Shown here in pieces: positions 8,251 through 17,604 of a DNA stretch of 64,000 nt (position 1 is the first letter of the stretch; each line of letters starts with the position of its first letter). Where the stretch lies: the NCBI RefSeq assembly GCF_025245835.1, contig NZ_JAOBWS010000001.1, forward strand, positions 372,001-436,000, written 5' to 3'. This stretch comes from Rheinheimera sp. 4Y26 (GTDB lineage: Bacteria; Pseudomonadota; Gammaproteobacteria; Enterobacterales; Alteromonadaceae). The translations under genes were made by a program, and so were the position numbers. Below the pieces are notes generated by a model. It did not search any database. It had not been told where the DNA came from and was given only the letters and a program-made list of their open reading frames with translations.

Positions 8251-8730
8251 ATGAAAGGCCATCCGGCGGTAATTACCGCATTAAATGACGTACTGACGTC
8301 CGAACTTACCTCGATCAACCAGTATTTTTTGCATGCCCGTATTTATAAAAACTGGGGTTTGGCTGAACTGAATAATGTCTGTTACAAAAAGTCGATCCGC
8401 GATATGAAGCAAGCCGACGAACTGATTGAGCGGGTGTTATTTTTAGAAGGTTTACCTAATTTACAGGCACTTGGCCGGTTGCGTATTGGTGAAGACACTG
8501 AAGAAATGCTGCAGTGTGATCTGGATTTTGAACTGGAGCAGTTGCCGCTGTTAAAACAGGCTATTGCGCTTTGTGAAAAAGAGCAGGATTACGTCAGCCG
8601 CGAAATTCTGCAGGAAATTCTGGAACATGAAGAAGAACATATTGATTGGATCAATGCCCAGCAATACCAGATCAGTGTGATGGGGCTGGCCAATTATCTG
8701 CAAAGCAAACTGGGTGAAGGAGACAAATAA
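8251..8730 (+). CDS. bfr: Bacterioferritin subunit, haem-binding type with degenerate ferroxidase centre
   Basis: 159 residues, a four-helix ferritin-like iron store subunit. Numbering from M1, the haem ligand M52 is present. Of the dinuclear iron ligands, E18, E94, E127 and H130 are kept, but position 51 is Asp and position 54 is Gln instead of Glu and His. The ferroxidase site is therefore likely impaired. The start ATG 8251 has AGGAG upstream; a longer frame from 8167 is not supported. Its TAA overlaps the ATG of the next bfr gene, implying coupled synthesis of a mixed 24-mer, as described for two-subunit bacterioferritins of other proteobacteria. Confidence 0.93.
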   Translation: MKGHPAVITALNDVLTSELTSINQYFLHARIYKNWGLAELNNVCYKKSIRDMKQADELIERVLFLEGLPNLQALGRLRIGEDTEEMLQCDLDFELEQLPLLKQAIALCEKEQDYVSREILQEILEHEEEHIDWINAQQYQISVMGLANYLQSKLGEGDK

Positions 8731-9197
8731 TGCAAGGCAAACAACAAATTATCGACGCGCTGAACACCCTGCTTGCCAATGAACTGAGCGCCATGGATCA
8801 GTATTTTATTCATTCGCGCATGTACAAAGACTGGGGCCTGCACAAGCTGTTTGAACGTATCGACCACGAAGTGGAAGACGAAAAAGGCCATGCTTCGTTA
8901 ATTATTGAACGGATTTTATTCCTTGAAGGCACACCGGATATGGTGACCCGCGACGGTTTGCAAATTGGCTCTGATGTACCTTCGATGCTGCAAAACGACT
9001 TAAATGTGGAATATGCAGTTGGCGCTTTGTTAAAAAAGACCATCGCTTTATGCGAGCAGCAGCAGGATTATGTGACCCGCACTATGCTGCAAACCCTGCT
9101 GGATGACACCGAAAACGACCACGCCCACTGGCTGGAGCAGCAGCTGCGGCAAATTAACATGCTGGGTTTACCGAACTATTTACAGTCGCAGTTATAA
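8730..9197 (+). CDS. bfr: Bacterioferritin subunit, ferroxidase type lacking the haem methionine
   Basis: 155 residues. It keeps E18, E51, H54, E94 and the DTENDH segment supplying the last Glu and His, so the ferroxidase centre looks complete. Residue 52 is Lys, so it cannot donate the axial haem Met. It complements the preceding subunit: one brings haem, the other oxidises Fe(II). The one-base overlap with the upstream gene and GAAGGAG before the start support a bicistronic unit. Confidence 0.93.
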   Translation: MQGKQQIIDALNTLLANELSAMDQYFIHSRMYKDWGLHKLFERIDHEVEDEKGHASLIIERILFLEGTPDMVTRDGLQIGSDVPSMLQNDLNVEYAVGALLKKTIALCEQQQDYVTRTMLQTLLDDTENDHAHWLEQQLRQINMLGLPNYLQSQL

Positions 9198-9250
9198 GCT
9201 GCAGTCGCAGTTATCTCAGTAATCACAGTTCTCAGCTTCGGCTTTGATCC

Positions 9251-9284
9251 AAAAAAAACACCGGCATTTGCCGGTGTTTTTTTT
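9251..9284. terminator. Bidirectional terminator between bfr and the M28 peptidase gene
   Basis: CACCGGCA/TGCCGGTG stem with A8 on the left and T8 on the right. It can end the bfr operon rightwards and the peptidase gene leftwards. Confidence 0.9.
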
Positions 9285-9353
9285 GGTGATTATTTTGGTA
9301 TTGGCAGCAGCACTGACAGCAGGGCGTTGCTGTCAGGCTGACATTGCTGGCCC

Positions 9354-11033
9354 TTAATACACTGCTTTGGTATCCAGTGCTTTTTTACCTTCGAGTTCAC
9401 GCAAGCGGCGCTCTTTGGCGGCTTCTAAATCTTTTTGTTGTTGCTGCACTTTTGAAGGTTGGGTTGGCATAGGTTTACGCGGCAGCATTTTGTCGGCCAT
9501 AGCCGCTTCATACAGGAAACCGGCCATCAGCACAGACGCCTGTTTTAAATCCTCTTCCACCACATGGTCAATCGAATCGATATGGGTGTGATGCAGCCTG
9601 GTGCTGTAATCCAGTGGGTCCTGAATAAACTGGAAGCCTGGCAAACCTACATCGTCAAAAGATTCGTGGTCGGTACCGCCGGTAGATAAAGGCGAAATAG
9701 TGCCGGTGCTTAAGTCGCTGTAAGGGCCAAACCAGTCGGTGAATACAGGTTTGACGGCCACATTACCTTCGGTGTAAATGCCGCGGAACTTGCCGCTGCC
9801 GTTGTCCATATTAAAGTACACCGACAATTTGTTGTAAGCCGCTTTTGGCGCAATTGGCCAGCCCGGGCTTGACCATAAATAACGCGGCAGCGCTTTTTCC
9901 GCCGGATCTTTCGGCTCAGGGCGGCTCGCCAGGAAGTCGTTGACATAAGCGCGGGAGCCATACAAGCCCTGCTCTTCACCCGACCAGAGGGCAATACGGA
10001 TAGTGCGTTTAGGTTTAACATTGAGCTTGGTTAAAATGCGCACGGCTTCCATCGCCACGGCCACACCGGCGCCGTTGTCCACAGCACCATCGCTGGCGTG
10101 CCATGAGTCCAGATGCGCACCGACCATCACCACTTCACCATTACTGTCGCTGCCCGGAATTTCGGCTATGGTGTTGTAGGATTTCATGTCTTCATCGTGA
10201 AAACGCGCTTTGATATCCAGCGTTAATTTAGGTTGTTCTTTGCGATCCAGCATGCGCAGTAGCAGGCTGTAGTCTTCCTGTTCGATGATCATCGCCGGCA
10301 CCGGGAAAGTTTCACCCACCCGGTGTGACTTGCCAAATACCCGAACCAAACCACCCTGACGGCTACTACGGTAAATCACAGCTGCCACTTGTTCTTTTTG
10401 CAGGAAAGCATCTAACTCTTTGTTAAATTTATAACTTTGCATGCGGCTGTCGCGCATTGCTTTGGTCATAAAAGACTCATAACTAGCGCGGGCGCTGGTG
10501 TCGTAGTCTTTCATATCGGTGAGTTTTTTTGCGCTTAAACGCTCAAAAATCACCGTTTTGGGTGGTTCTATTTTTAAGTCTTCGCCCATCAGCAGTACTT
10601 TACCGGCCAGTTTGCCGGCATAAGCGGCTAAGTCTGCGCTGGTATTCACATCAAACAACATCACTTCACCGGTAATGGCGCCCTGGGTGCCCGGTGTCCA
10701 GGCCACCGGAATACCGTGCAAAGATTGCTGGCGCGGGCCAGTCAGCATAATGCTGGCCGACTCGCTGCTCCAGCCGCGGCCAAAGTCAAAAGGGTGTAAC
10801 TCAGTGTTTTTTAAGCCCCAGTCCTTTAGCTGTTGTAAAGTCCAGTGATTGGCTTTGACCATTTGTGGCGACGCAGTCAGGCGCGGGCCAATTTTGTCGG
10901 TCAGATGCTCCAGCGTATGCATCACTTCAGACTGATAAAAACCTTCATGGCGGATTTTGTTGGCCATTTCCAGATCGGCTGCAAGCGCTGTGGCAGGTGA
11001 AAACAGCATCACAGGTAACAAAAGACGTTTCAT
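9354..11033 (-). CDS. Secreted M28-family zinc aminopeptidase with PA domain
   Basis: 559 residues from ATG 11033, with a signal peptide (LLLPVMLFSPATALA) and export to the periplasm or outside. An N-terminal part carries the PA-type insert (about residues 120-260). The M28 catalytic domain follows: VGAHLDSWH, AVDNGAGVAV, WSGEEQGLYGS and FNMDNGSGK. These give the metal-binding His, Asp, Glu and Asp and the general-base Glu. A final TDHESFDDVGLPGF region is likely to supply the last His. A charged Q/K/E-rich tail ends the protein. GGGAA precedes the chosen start. Confidence 0.92.
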   Translation of the reverse strand: MKRLLLPVMLFSPATALAADLEMANKIRHEGFYQSEVMHTLEHLTDKIGPRLTASPQMVKANHWTLQQLKDWGLKNTELHPFDFGRGWSSESASIMLTGPRQQSLHGIPVAWTPGTQGAITGEVMLFDVNTSADLAAYAGKLAGKVLLMGEDLKIEPPKTVIFERLSAKKLTDMKDYDTSARASYESFMTKAMRDSRMQSYKFNKELDAFLQKEQVAAVIYRSSRQGGLVRVFGKSHRVGETFPVPAMIIEQEDYSLLLRMLDRKEQPKLTLDIKARFHDEDMKSYNTIAEIPGSDSNGEVVMVGAHLDSWHASDGAVDNGAGVAVAMEAVRILTKLNVKPKRTIRIALWSGEEQGLYGSRAYVNDFLASRPEPKDPAEKALPRYLWSSPGWPIAPKAAYNKLSVYFNMDNGSGKFRGIYTEGNVAVKPVFTDWFGPYSDLSTGTISPLSTGGTDHESFDDVGLPGFQFIQDPLDYSTRLHHTHIDSIDHVVEEDLKQASVLMAGFLYEAAMADKMLPRKPMPTQPSKVQQQQKDLEAAKERRLRELEGKKALDTKAVY

Positions 11034-11248
11034 AACAGTTCCCGGCATTAATAAGTTATTGTTTTTAATACTGTGGTGGATGCCAGGCGCAACAATTTAA
11101 AACCTGGATGTTTAAGCAGTAAAGCAGCGCTTAATCAAAGGCAATGGCTTTGCGGTCATTGTGTGTACAGAGGCGATAATTGGTCTGAACGGGCTGGATA
11201 AGTGTTCCCCCGCAGCTCTGTGACAAGGGGCAAGAACGGAAAAAATTC

Positions 11249-11322
11249 TGGAGCGGGTGATGGGAATCGAACCCACGGCACCAGCTTGGGAAGCTGGGGT
11301 ATTACCATTATACGACACCCGC
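11249..11322 (-). tRNA. tRNA-Gly (anticodon CCC)
   Basis: The reverse strand folds as a cloverleaf. The acceptor is GCGGGTG/CACCCGC with discriminator T and encoded CCA. The anticodon stem CCAGC/GCTGG encloses loop TTCCCAA, giving anticodon CCC. The T-arm carries GGTTCGATTCC. It is 74 nt long and reads GGG glycine codons, like E. coli glyU. Confidence 0.96.
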
Positions 11323-11460
11323 AATAGCACCTAAGTTACTGAACACAAAAGAGGATGTCAATTCTTAAGCCTGAGCTTTGCAACTGCAGTGCTGCTGTCG
11401 TTCGCAGCTCAGTGGTCTGTCGTGTTACAGTGCAGTGTTTTTTGTTGTTGGAGTCTGTTG

Positions 11461-12255
11461 ATGTCAGAAACTGCTGCTGCCATTTTGGCCCATCGTCGTT
11501 TACAGGGGGAAGTGGCTGCTTTATTACCCCAGAGTCTCAGGCCACAAAGTTTTGCAGAGGCTTTTGTGCTGCAACAACAGGTGGCTGCTTTGCTGCCTTC
11601 GGCCATTGCCGGCTGGAAATGTGCTTTGCCCACAGTGGATGCCAATGGCGAAAAACAGGTGGTGGCGCCTTTATATCAGGCTGAAGTATGCCGTTCTCCC
11701 GCTGCCATTTGCCCTATTTGGCCTTCGGTGTTACCCCAATCAAAGGGGCTGGCCAGAGTGGAGCCGGAGCTGGCTTTTGTGTTTCACAAGGATTTACCGG
11801 CCAGAGGGCAGGGCGCGCCTTATAGTGAAGCTGAAATTAATGCTGCCATAGGCGGCGTGCATCTGGCGCTGGAGCTGATCCAAAGCAGGTTTTTAGCTGA
11901 CAGTGGCGCCCTTTATTTTGATCAGCTGGCCGATGGTTTATTTAATCAGGGTTTGTATCTGGGGCCTGCTGTTGCAGTGAGAGACGTTGATCTTAAACAG
12001 TTTTTGCTGAGTATCTATGCAGGTGATGAACTGTTGTTGCAACAACAGGCGCAGCATCCAAATGGTGATGCCAAAGCGGCTTTGTATTGGCTGGTGAACT
12101 TTTTATCGGCTCAGGGTATCGGACTCAAAGCCGGGCAGGCGGTGATCACAGGCTCTTATGCCGGTGTGCTGGACTTGCCTATAGGGTCACAAATTCAGTT
12201 TGAGTTTGGTCAGCTGGGGTCGTTTTCACTGCAGTTTCAGCCCGGAAAACCCTGA
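11461..12255 (+). CDS. 2-keto-4-pentenoate hydratase/fumarylacetoacetase-family protein
   Basis: 264 residues from ATG 11461, which has GGAG 8 bases upstream. The frame can extend to 11389 but without support. Family signs are GWKCAL near residue 50, RVEPELAFVF (acidic metal ligands), VHLALELIQSRF, LADGLFNQGLYLG and a C-terminal ITGSYAGVLDLPIG, as in MhpD-type hydratases, where the last is often GSL. It probably hydrates or decarboxylates a 2-keto acid in a metal-dependent way. No aromatic-catabolism genes are adjacent, so the substrate is open. Confidence 0.82.
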   Translation: MSETAAAILAHRRLQGEVAALLPQSLRPQSFAEAFVLQQQVAALLPSAIAGWKCALPTVDANGEKQVVAPLYQAEVCRSPAAICPIWPSVLPQSKGLARVEPELAFVFHKDLPARGQGAPYSEAEINAAIGGVHLALELIQSRFLADSGALYFDQLADGLFNQGLYLGPAVAVRDVDLKQFLLSIYAGDELLLQQQAQHPNGDAKAALYWLVNFLSAQGIGLKAGQAVITGSYAGVLDLPIGSQIQFEFGQLGSFSLQFQPGKP

Positions 12256-12326
12256 GTCAGGCAGCTGGTTTTTTGTCATCTGTCTGCGGTAACTTCTAAA
12301 AATAGCAATAACAACAAGGATTTGGC

Positions 12327-13694
12327 ATGGAGTTTTTGCCACAACATGGTTTGAGTATGACACCGCTGTTGTCTTTTGGCGTGCTGTTGGTGGTGGGTAC
12401 TTTGGGTGGTTATCTGGCGCATCGCTGGTCCTGGCTGCCCAGTATTACAGGTTTTATGGGCGTTGGTTTTTTAGTAGGCCCCAGCGTGTTGGGTTTATTG
12501 GATTATGACACCTTAAAAGACGCTCGTATTTTAATTGATATAGCACTGGCGCTGATTTTATACCGGTTGGGCTCATCACTGGATTTACGTTTTATCCGCG
12601 CATCCCCCCGCTTATTGGCGGTGGCTTTGCTGGAATCCGGTTGTACTTTTATGGCGGTGTTTGCGGTCAGTTTCTGGCTTGGCTTTAGTCCTGTCATTGC
12701 GGCTGTGATAGCCGCCATTTTGATTTCATCGTCACCGGCAGTACTGTTGCACGTGGCGCATGAAGTGGGGGCAAAAGGTCCGGTGACAGAATCGGCCAAA
12801 ACCCTGGTAGCGCTGAATAACCTGTTGTCTTTTCTGGTGTTTGCGTTGGTGATCCCGGCGTTGTTATTGCAGGAAAATGCCAGCTGGCAACAAGTGATTT
12901 TACAACCTTTATATTTGCTGGTGGGCTCAGCAGTGCTTGGCATCTGTATTGGCCTTGGCCTGCATTTTATCAGCAGCCGCACCGCCAAAGCGGCGCAATA
13001 TAAACTGGCGCTGGTGGTGGGCGCGCTGATGTTAACCCTTGGCCTTGCCCAGCAGCTGCAATTGTCGATGTTATTTGCGCCTTTAATAGTCGGCATTGTG
13101 GTGCGCAGTGTGGAGCAGGACGAAGTGGTGTCGGCGCTGGAATTTGGCAGTGCTTTTGAGCTGTTTTTTATTGTGCTTTTTGTGTTTGCCGGCGCCAGTT
13201 TGCATCTGAAAGAACTGATTGAATATGCACCTGCCATTCTGGTGCTGGTATTAACCCGATCTTTGGTCAAAGTACTGGCGGTGAGTGTGGCCTTGCGGTT
13301 GGGTTTGCAGCCCTGGCGTAAAGCGCAGGCCACTGGATTGTTGCTTATTCCGATGGCGGGTCTTGCGATAGGGTTGGTGCAAACCAGCAGCAAGCTGGTG
13401 CCGGAACAAGCGGCGGTTATCGCCGCTGTGGTACTGGGTGCTGTCACTTTGTTTGAAACTATTGGTCCTCCTGTCGCGGCTTTTGCTTTTGGTCTGGCAG
13501 GCGAAGCGGCTGACAGCACACCAGTGCGGCCGCAAAGCCCGTGGCGGCAAGGTGTCTGGCGTCAGCAACATGAAGTGCAGGTGGATGTGTCGGCGCTGGT
13601 GGCGGCCGAACCCGAAGACAATGCGCTGGCTGAACAGCAAAAAGCAGGCAGTCGTAGTTTCAGGTTCTGGCCTTTTGGCAAAAAGCAGTCATAA
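12327..13694 (+). CDS. CPA2-family monovalent cation:proton antiporter
   Basis: 455 residues with about 12-13 hydrophobic segments covering residues 10-390. Typical Kef/CPA2 features are GYLAHRW, ITGFMGVGFLVGPSVLGLLD, LALILYRLGSSLDL, SSPAVLLHVAHEVGA and LLFAPLIVGIVV-like stretches. There is no TrkA-N/RCK domain. The C-terminal 60 residues are hydrophilic and end in a basic KKQS tail. It probably exchanges K+ or Na+ for H+ across the inner membrane. AAGGA lies about 7 bases before ATG 12327. Confidence 0.88.
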   Translation: MEFLPQHGLSMTPLLSFGVLLVVGTLGGYLAHRWSWLPSITGFMGVGFLVGPSVLGLLDYDTLKDARILIDIALALILYRLGSSLDLRFIRASPRLLAVALLESGCTFMAVFAVSFWLGFSPVIAAVIAAILISSSPAVLLHVAHEVGAKGPVTESAKTLVALNNLLSFLVFALVIPALLLQENASWQQVILQPLYLLVGSAVLGICIGLGLHFISSRTAKAAQYKLALVVGALMLTLGLAQQLQLSMLFAPLIVGIVVRSVEQDEVVSALEFGSAFELFFIVLFVFAGASLHLKELIEYAPAILVLVLTRSLVKVLAVSVALRLGLQPWRKAQATGLLLIPMAGLAIGLVQTSSKLVPEQAAVIAAVVLGAVTLFETIGPPVAAFAFGLAGEAADSTPVRPQSPWRQGVWRQQHEVQVDVSALVAAEPEDNALAEQQKAGSRSFRFWPFGKKQS

Positions 13695-13756
13695 CAACAC
13701 AAGGTTGCCCGGCTGAAGCCGGTCAGGCAGCGATAAACAACGGCAAATAAATAATG

Positions 13757-13793
13757 TACCAAATGGTATAAATAATTATTGTACCGACTGGTA
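13757..13793. promoter_or_regulatory. Double TACC-N4-GGTA operator upstream of the nitroreductase
   Basis: Two copies of the dyad TACC-N4-GGTA, at 13757-13768 and 13782-13793, are separated by an A/T-rich stretch (TATAAATAATTATT) that could be the promoter core. Their centres are 25 bp apart, on roughly the same DNA face. Such paired short dyads suit a TetR- or HxlR-type redox/electrophile repressor (inference). No regulator gene is adjacent. Confidence 0.6.
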
Positions 13794-13836
13794 TGAAACT
13801 GTTAGGCTGCACTCCTTTGCTGTAAAGGAGCCAAAA

Positions 13837-14472
13837 ATGTCTGATGTATTAAGTTTATTATCCTGGCGTTATGCCACCAAAAGTATGGATGCCGCCAAAA
13901 CTGTGCCGGATGACAAACTGGCGCATATTCTGGAAGCCATCCGGTTATCAGCCAGCTCCAGCGGTTTGCAGCCGTATCAGGTGCTGGTGGTGACAGACCC
14001 TGCTATCAAAGCACAAATTAAACCTGTGGCCTGGAATCAAAGCCAGATCACAGACTGCTCGCATTTATTGGTATTTGCCGCCTGGGACAACTACACAGCA
14101 GATCGCATCAATATGATGTTTGATTTGGTCAATGAACAACGTGGTTTTAAAAACGAAGGTTGGGAAGCATACCGTCAGAAATTGCTGGCGTTTTATCCAA
14201 ACCGCAGCGCCGAAGAAAACTTCGAGCATGCCGCCCGTCAGGCTTATATCGGCCTTGGCAGTGCCTTAATTGCTGCTGCTGAAGTGCAGGTAGACAGTAC
14301 GCCGATGGAAGGTTTTGAGCCTGCCAAAGTAGATGAAATTTTAAATCTGCGCGCGCTGGGTTTGCGCTCTGTATTGTTATTACCGCTGGGTTACCGCGCT
14401 GCAGAAGGTGACTGGCTGGTGAATTTAACCAAAGTACGCAGAAGCGCCGACGACTTTATTCTGCATCGTTAA
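13837..14472 (+). CDS. NAD(P)H-dependent FMN nitroreductase, NfsB-like
   Basis: 211 residues of the oxygen-insensitive nitroreductase family. The N-terminal WRYATKSMD carries the FMN phosphate-binding RYATK, followed by SASSSGLQPYQVLVV. The middle has HAARQAYIGLGSALIAAAEV and the end LLPLGYRAAEGDWL. It likely reduces nitroaromatics, quinones or a cell flavin as a soluble homodimer. AAAGGAG precedes ATG 13837. The double dyad just upstream suggests induction by electrophiles. Confidence 0.92.
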   Translation: MSDVLSLLSWRYATKSMDAAKTVPDDKLAHILEAIRLSASSSGLQPYQVLVVTDPAIKAQIKPVAWNQSQITDCSHLLVFAAWDNYTADRINMMFDLVNEQRGFKNEGWEAYRQKLLAFYPNRSAEENFEHAARQAYIGLGSALIAAAEVQVDSTPMEGFEPAKVDEILNLRALGLRSVLLLPLGYRAAEGDWLVNLTKVRRSADDFILHR

Positions 14473-14488
14473 TGCTATTGTTGTGGCC

Positions 14489-14519
14489 AAAACAGGTGCT
14501 GATCAGCACCTGTTTTTTT
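14489..14519 (+). terminator. Rho-independent terminator after the nitroreductase
   Basis: A near-perfect palindrome AAAACAGGTGCTGA/TCAGCACCTGTTTT followed by a T-run. It is symmetric, so it could also act leftwards. Confidence 0.9.
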
Positions 14520-14820
14520 ATCTGCGTTTTATTTGTGTTTTTGTCCCTGTATTGAGCTGAGCTATTTATCTGCAGCTCTCACTGCCCGCCCTTTACCCTG
14601 ATATTTCTACCCTTTGTTGTTGCTTTTTTAGCCTGCGCTGTGCCAATGTGGAAATTAAAGCCATCTAAAAGGCTGAAAGTCCATTTTGTTGCCTGTTTTG
14701 TAATCTGTCAGTGTTGAGTACCGGCAAATAACAGGCTAGGGTGGATTAAAAATAAGCGGTTATTACCACAACAGCAGCAACAGCAACAGACGCCACTGCG
14801 CGCAGCACGAGGAATGGGAC
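14520..14820 (+). other. Leader region of ppc without a gene
   Basis: About 300 bases between the terminator and ppc. No ORF or RNA gene is recognised. A CAG/CAA-rich stretch (about 14768-14791) precedes the ribosome site AGGAA, 8 bases before the ppc ATG. It presumably holds the ppc promoter. No clear -35/-10 pair stands out. Confidence 0.4.
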
Positions 14821-17451
14821 ATGTCACAATATGCTGCCTTGAGGGCAAATGTAGGCCTGCTGGGCACTCAGCTCGGCGACACAGTACGCAATCAGTTAGG
14901 GGATGCAGTGCTGGAGCGGATTGAACAAATCCGTCAGCTGGCGAAACAAGCCCGGCAGGGCACCGAAGCTGAAAACCAACAGCTTAAACAAATTCTGGCC
15001 GGTTTAGGCGACGATGAAATTTTGCCGGTGGCCCGTGCTTTTGCCCAGTTTTTAAACCTGGCCAATTTAGCCGAGCAATATCACACCATTTCCAAAGCCG
15101 GTCACAGTTCCATTGAAAAACCTGAACCTTTGGCTGAATTATTGACGCTGCTGCAGCAAAAAAATGTCGATCTGGCCAAAACCCGCCAGGCGGTGGCTGA
15201 TTTATCGATAGAGCTGGTGCTGACCGCGCATCCGACTGAAGTGACCCGCCGCACGCTGATTTATAAACTCACCCAAATTGCCGATTGTCTGGCCGAGCTG
15301 GAGCAGGATTTAACTGCAGCACAGCGCCATAAAATTGAGCTCAGGCTTAGCGATTTAATCACTCAGGCCTGGCATACCAATGAAATACGCGAGCAGCGGC
15401 CAACGCCGGTGGACGAAGCCAAATCCGGTTTTGCCGTGATTGAAACTTCGTTGTGGTACGCCATTCCGGATTTTATCCGCGAACTGGATGAAGCCTTAAC
15501 GCCTGTGCTGGGCCATGGCCTGGCGCTGGACGCTGCCCCTATTAAGTTTTCCAGCTGGATGGGTGGCGATAGGGACGGTAACCCTTTTGTCACTGCCAAA
15601 GTCACCCGTCAGGTGTTGTTGTTAAGCCGCTGGAAAGCCGCCGATTTATTCAGCCGTGACCTGGAAGTGCTGGGCAACGAGCTGTCGATGAATCTGGCTA
15701 ATCAAGCGCTGAGAGACGCCAGCGGCAATTCGTCTGAGCCTTACCGCGATGTGTTAAAACAGTTAAAAAACAAACTGTTGTATACCCGCGACTGGCTAAC
15801 AGAAGCGCTCAAACACGACAGATTACAAAGGCCGGACGATTTACTCTGGCATAACGCACAGCTGCTGGAACCGCTGCTGTTGTGTTACCGCTCACTGCTC
15901 GACTGCAAAATGGCGGTGATTGCCAACGGCAAACTGCTGGACACCATCCGCCGTGCTTACGCCTTTGGTTTAACCTTATTAAAACTCGATGTGCGGCAGG
16001 AATCGGGCCGGCACACTCAGGTGTTCAGCGAATTTACCAAATATTTAGGTTTGGGTGATTATGCGCAGTGGGACGAAAGTGCCCGTCAGGCCTTTTTACT
16101 GAATGAGCTGGCCAGCAAAAGGCCGTTGTTTCCGAAAAACTGGCAGCCCAGTGCCGAAGTGCAGGAAGTGCTGGATACCTGCGACATTATTGCCCGCCAT
16201 GGCAGCGAAGCACTGTCGACTTATGTGATTTCGATGGCAGGTCAACCGTCTGATGTGCTGGCGGTGCAGCTGCTGCTCAAAGACGCCGGTATCAGCTTCC
16301 CGATGCGGGTGGCGCCTTTATTTGAAACCCTGGCCGATTTAACCAATGCGCCTGAATGTATCAGCAAGTTGCTCGGTATCGACTGGTACCGTGGTTATAT
16401 TCAGGGCAAACAGGAAGTGATGATTGGTTATTCGGATTCGGCCAAAGACGCCGGTGCTATTGCCGCAGGCTGGGCGCAATACAGTGCGCAGGAAGCTTTG
16501 GTGGCCATTTGCCGGCAAGCCAAGGTACAGCTGACCTTGTTCCATGGTCGTGGTGGTACTATCGGCCGTGGCGGCGGCCCGGCGCATGCCGCTATTTTGT
16601 CGCAGCCGCCAGGGTCTTTAGCAGGTGGCCTGCGGGTGACCGAACAAGGCGAGATGATCCGCTTTAAATTTGGTTTAAGTCAGCTTGCCCAGCGCAGTCT
16701 GGCACTCTATGCCTCGGCCGTGCTGGAAGGGGTATTGCTTCCACCACCGGTGCCAAAAGCTGAGTGGCGCGAGCTTATGCAACAACTGGCAACAGATTCT
16801 TGTGAAGCTTACCGCGCTATAGTTCGGCATCACCCTGATTTTGTACGGTATTTCCGTGCTGCCACCCCGGAGCTTGAGCTTGGCCAGTTGCCGCTTGGCA
16901 GCCGTCCGCCTAAACGTAATCCTAATGGCGGTGTGGAAAGTTTAAGGGCAATTCCGTGGATTTTTGCCTGGTCACAAAACCGCTTAATGCTCCCGGCCTG
17001 GCTGGGTGCTGGCAGTGCTTTGGCCAAAGTAGTGGCACAAGGCAATACCACAACCATTCACCAGATGCGCCGCGAATGGCCGTTTTTCGCCACCCGCTTG
17101 TCGATGCTGGAAATGGTGTACCTCAAAGCCGACGCCCAGATTGCCGCTTATTACGACGAAAAACTGGTGCCAAACGAATTAAAACATCTGGGGGTTGAGC
17201 TTCGTAACCAGCTGGAAGCTGACAGCAAGTTACTGCTGCAACTGATTGATGCTAAAGATTTTATGGCCAACGAAAGCTGGATCAGAGAATCAATAGTGCT
17301 GCGCAACACTTATGTCGACCCATTGCATATTCTGCAGGTGGAACTGTTAAACCGCGTGCGTCACGCGCCGGAAACGGTGAATGACAATATTAAACGCGCT
17401 TTAATGGTCACTATTGCCGGTATAGCGGCGGGGATGCGCAACTCGGGTTAA
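14821..17451 (+). CDS. ppc: Phosphoenolpyruvate carboxylase
   Basis: 876 residues, matching the usual bacterial length (E. coli 883). It fixes bicarbonate onto PEP to form oxaloacetate, refilling the TCA cycle. Signatures are [15 protein letters not shown] with the catalytic His, [44 protein letters not shown], and the C-terminal IAAGMRNSG involved in the active site. It stands alone, with its own leader and terminator. Confidence 0.98.
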   Translation: MSQYAALRANVGLLGTQLGDTVRNQLGDAVLERIEQIRQLAKQARQGTEAENQQLKQILAGLGDDEILPVARAFAQFLNLANLAEQYHTISKAGHSSIEKPEPLAELLTLLQQKNVDLAKTRQAVADLSIELVLTAHPTEVTRRTLIYKLTQIADCLAELEQDLTAAQRHKIELRLSDLITQAWHTNEIREQRPTPVDEAKSGFAVIETSLWYAIPDFIRELDEALTPVLGHGLALDAAPIKFSSWMGGDRDGNPFVTAKVTRQVLLLSRWKAADLFSRDLEVLGNELSMNLANQALRDASGNSSEPYRDVLKQLKNKLLYTRDWLTEALKHDRLQRPDDLLWHNAQLLEPLLLCYRSLLDCKMAVIANGKLLDTIRRAYAFGLTLLKLDVRQESGRHTQVFSEFTKYLGLGDYAQWDESARQAFLLNELASKRPLFPKNWQPSAEVQEVLDTCDIIARHGSEALSTYVISMAGQPSDVLAVQLLLKDAGISFPMRVAPLFETLADLTNAPECISKLLGIDWYRGYIQGKQEVMIGYSDSAKDAGAIAAGWAQYSAQEALVAICRQAKVQLTLFHGRGGTIGRGGGPAHAAILSQPPGSLAGGLRVTEQGEMIRFKFGLSQLAQRSLALYASAVLEGVLLPPPVPKAEWRELMQQLATDSCEAYRAIVRHHPDFVRYFRAATPELELGQLPLGSRPPKRNPNGGVESLRAIPWIFAWSQNRLMLPAWLGAGSALAKVVAQGNTTTIHQMRREWPFFATRLSMLEMVYLKADAQIAAYYDEKLVPNELKHLGVELRNQLEADSKLLLQLIDAKDFMANESWIRESIVLRNTYVDPLHILQVELLNRVRHAPETVNDNIKRALMVTIAGIAAGMRNSG

Positions 17452-17495
17452 GCAGCGTTTTGGCAAAGAGTCGCGGCATCAAGGCCGCAGTTGAG

Positions 17496-17522
17496 AAAAG
17501 GCGCCTTCGGGCGCCTTTTTTG
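17496..17522 (+). terminator. Rho-independent terminator of ppc
   Basis: AAAAGGCGCC-TTCG-GGCGCCTTTTTT: a stable UUCG tetraloop hairpin with a T-run, 45 bases after ppc. Confidence 0.93.
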
Positions 17523-17604
17523 CAGTTTCTGGTGATGATATTCACTGCGTAGACATCAGCTTTGTTGTCTGAAATCGCCGGCCAGCGTGAAAGCTTGCCG
17601 CAGC

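Noticed and set aside
12503-13519. 338-residue antisense frame inside the antiporter gene
   Set aside because: Composition (Ser/Thr/Ala/Lys with no hydrophobic core pattern), exact overlap with a well-conserved membrane protein gene and lack of a ribosome site mark it as a shadow frame.
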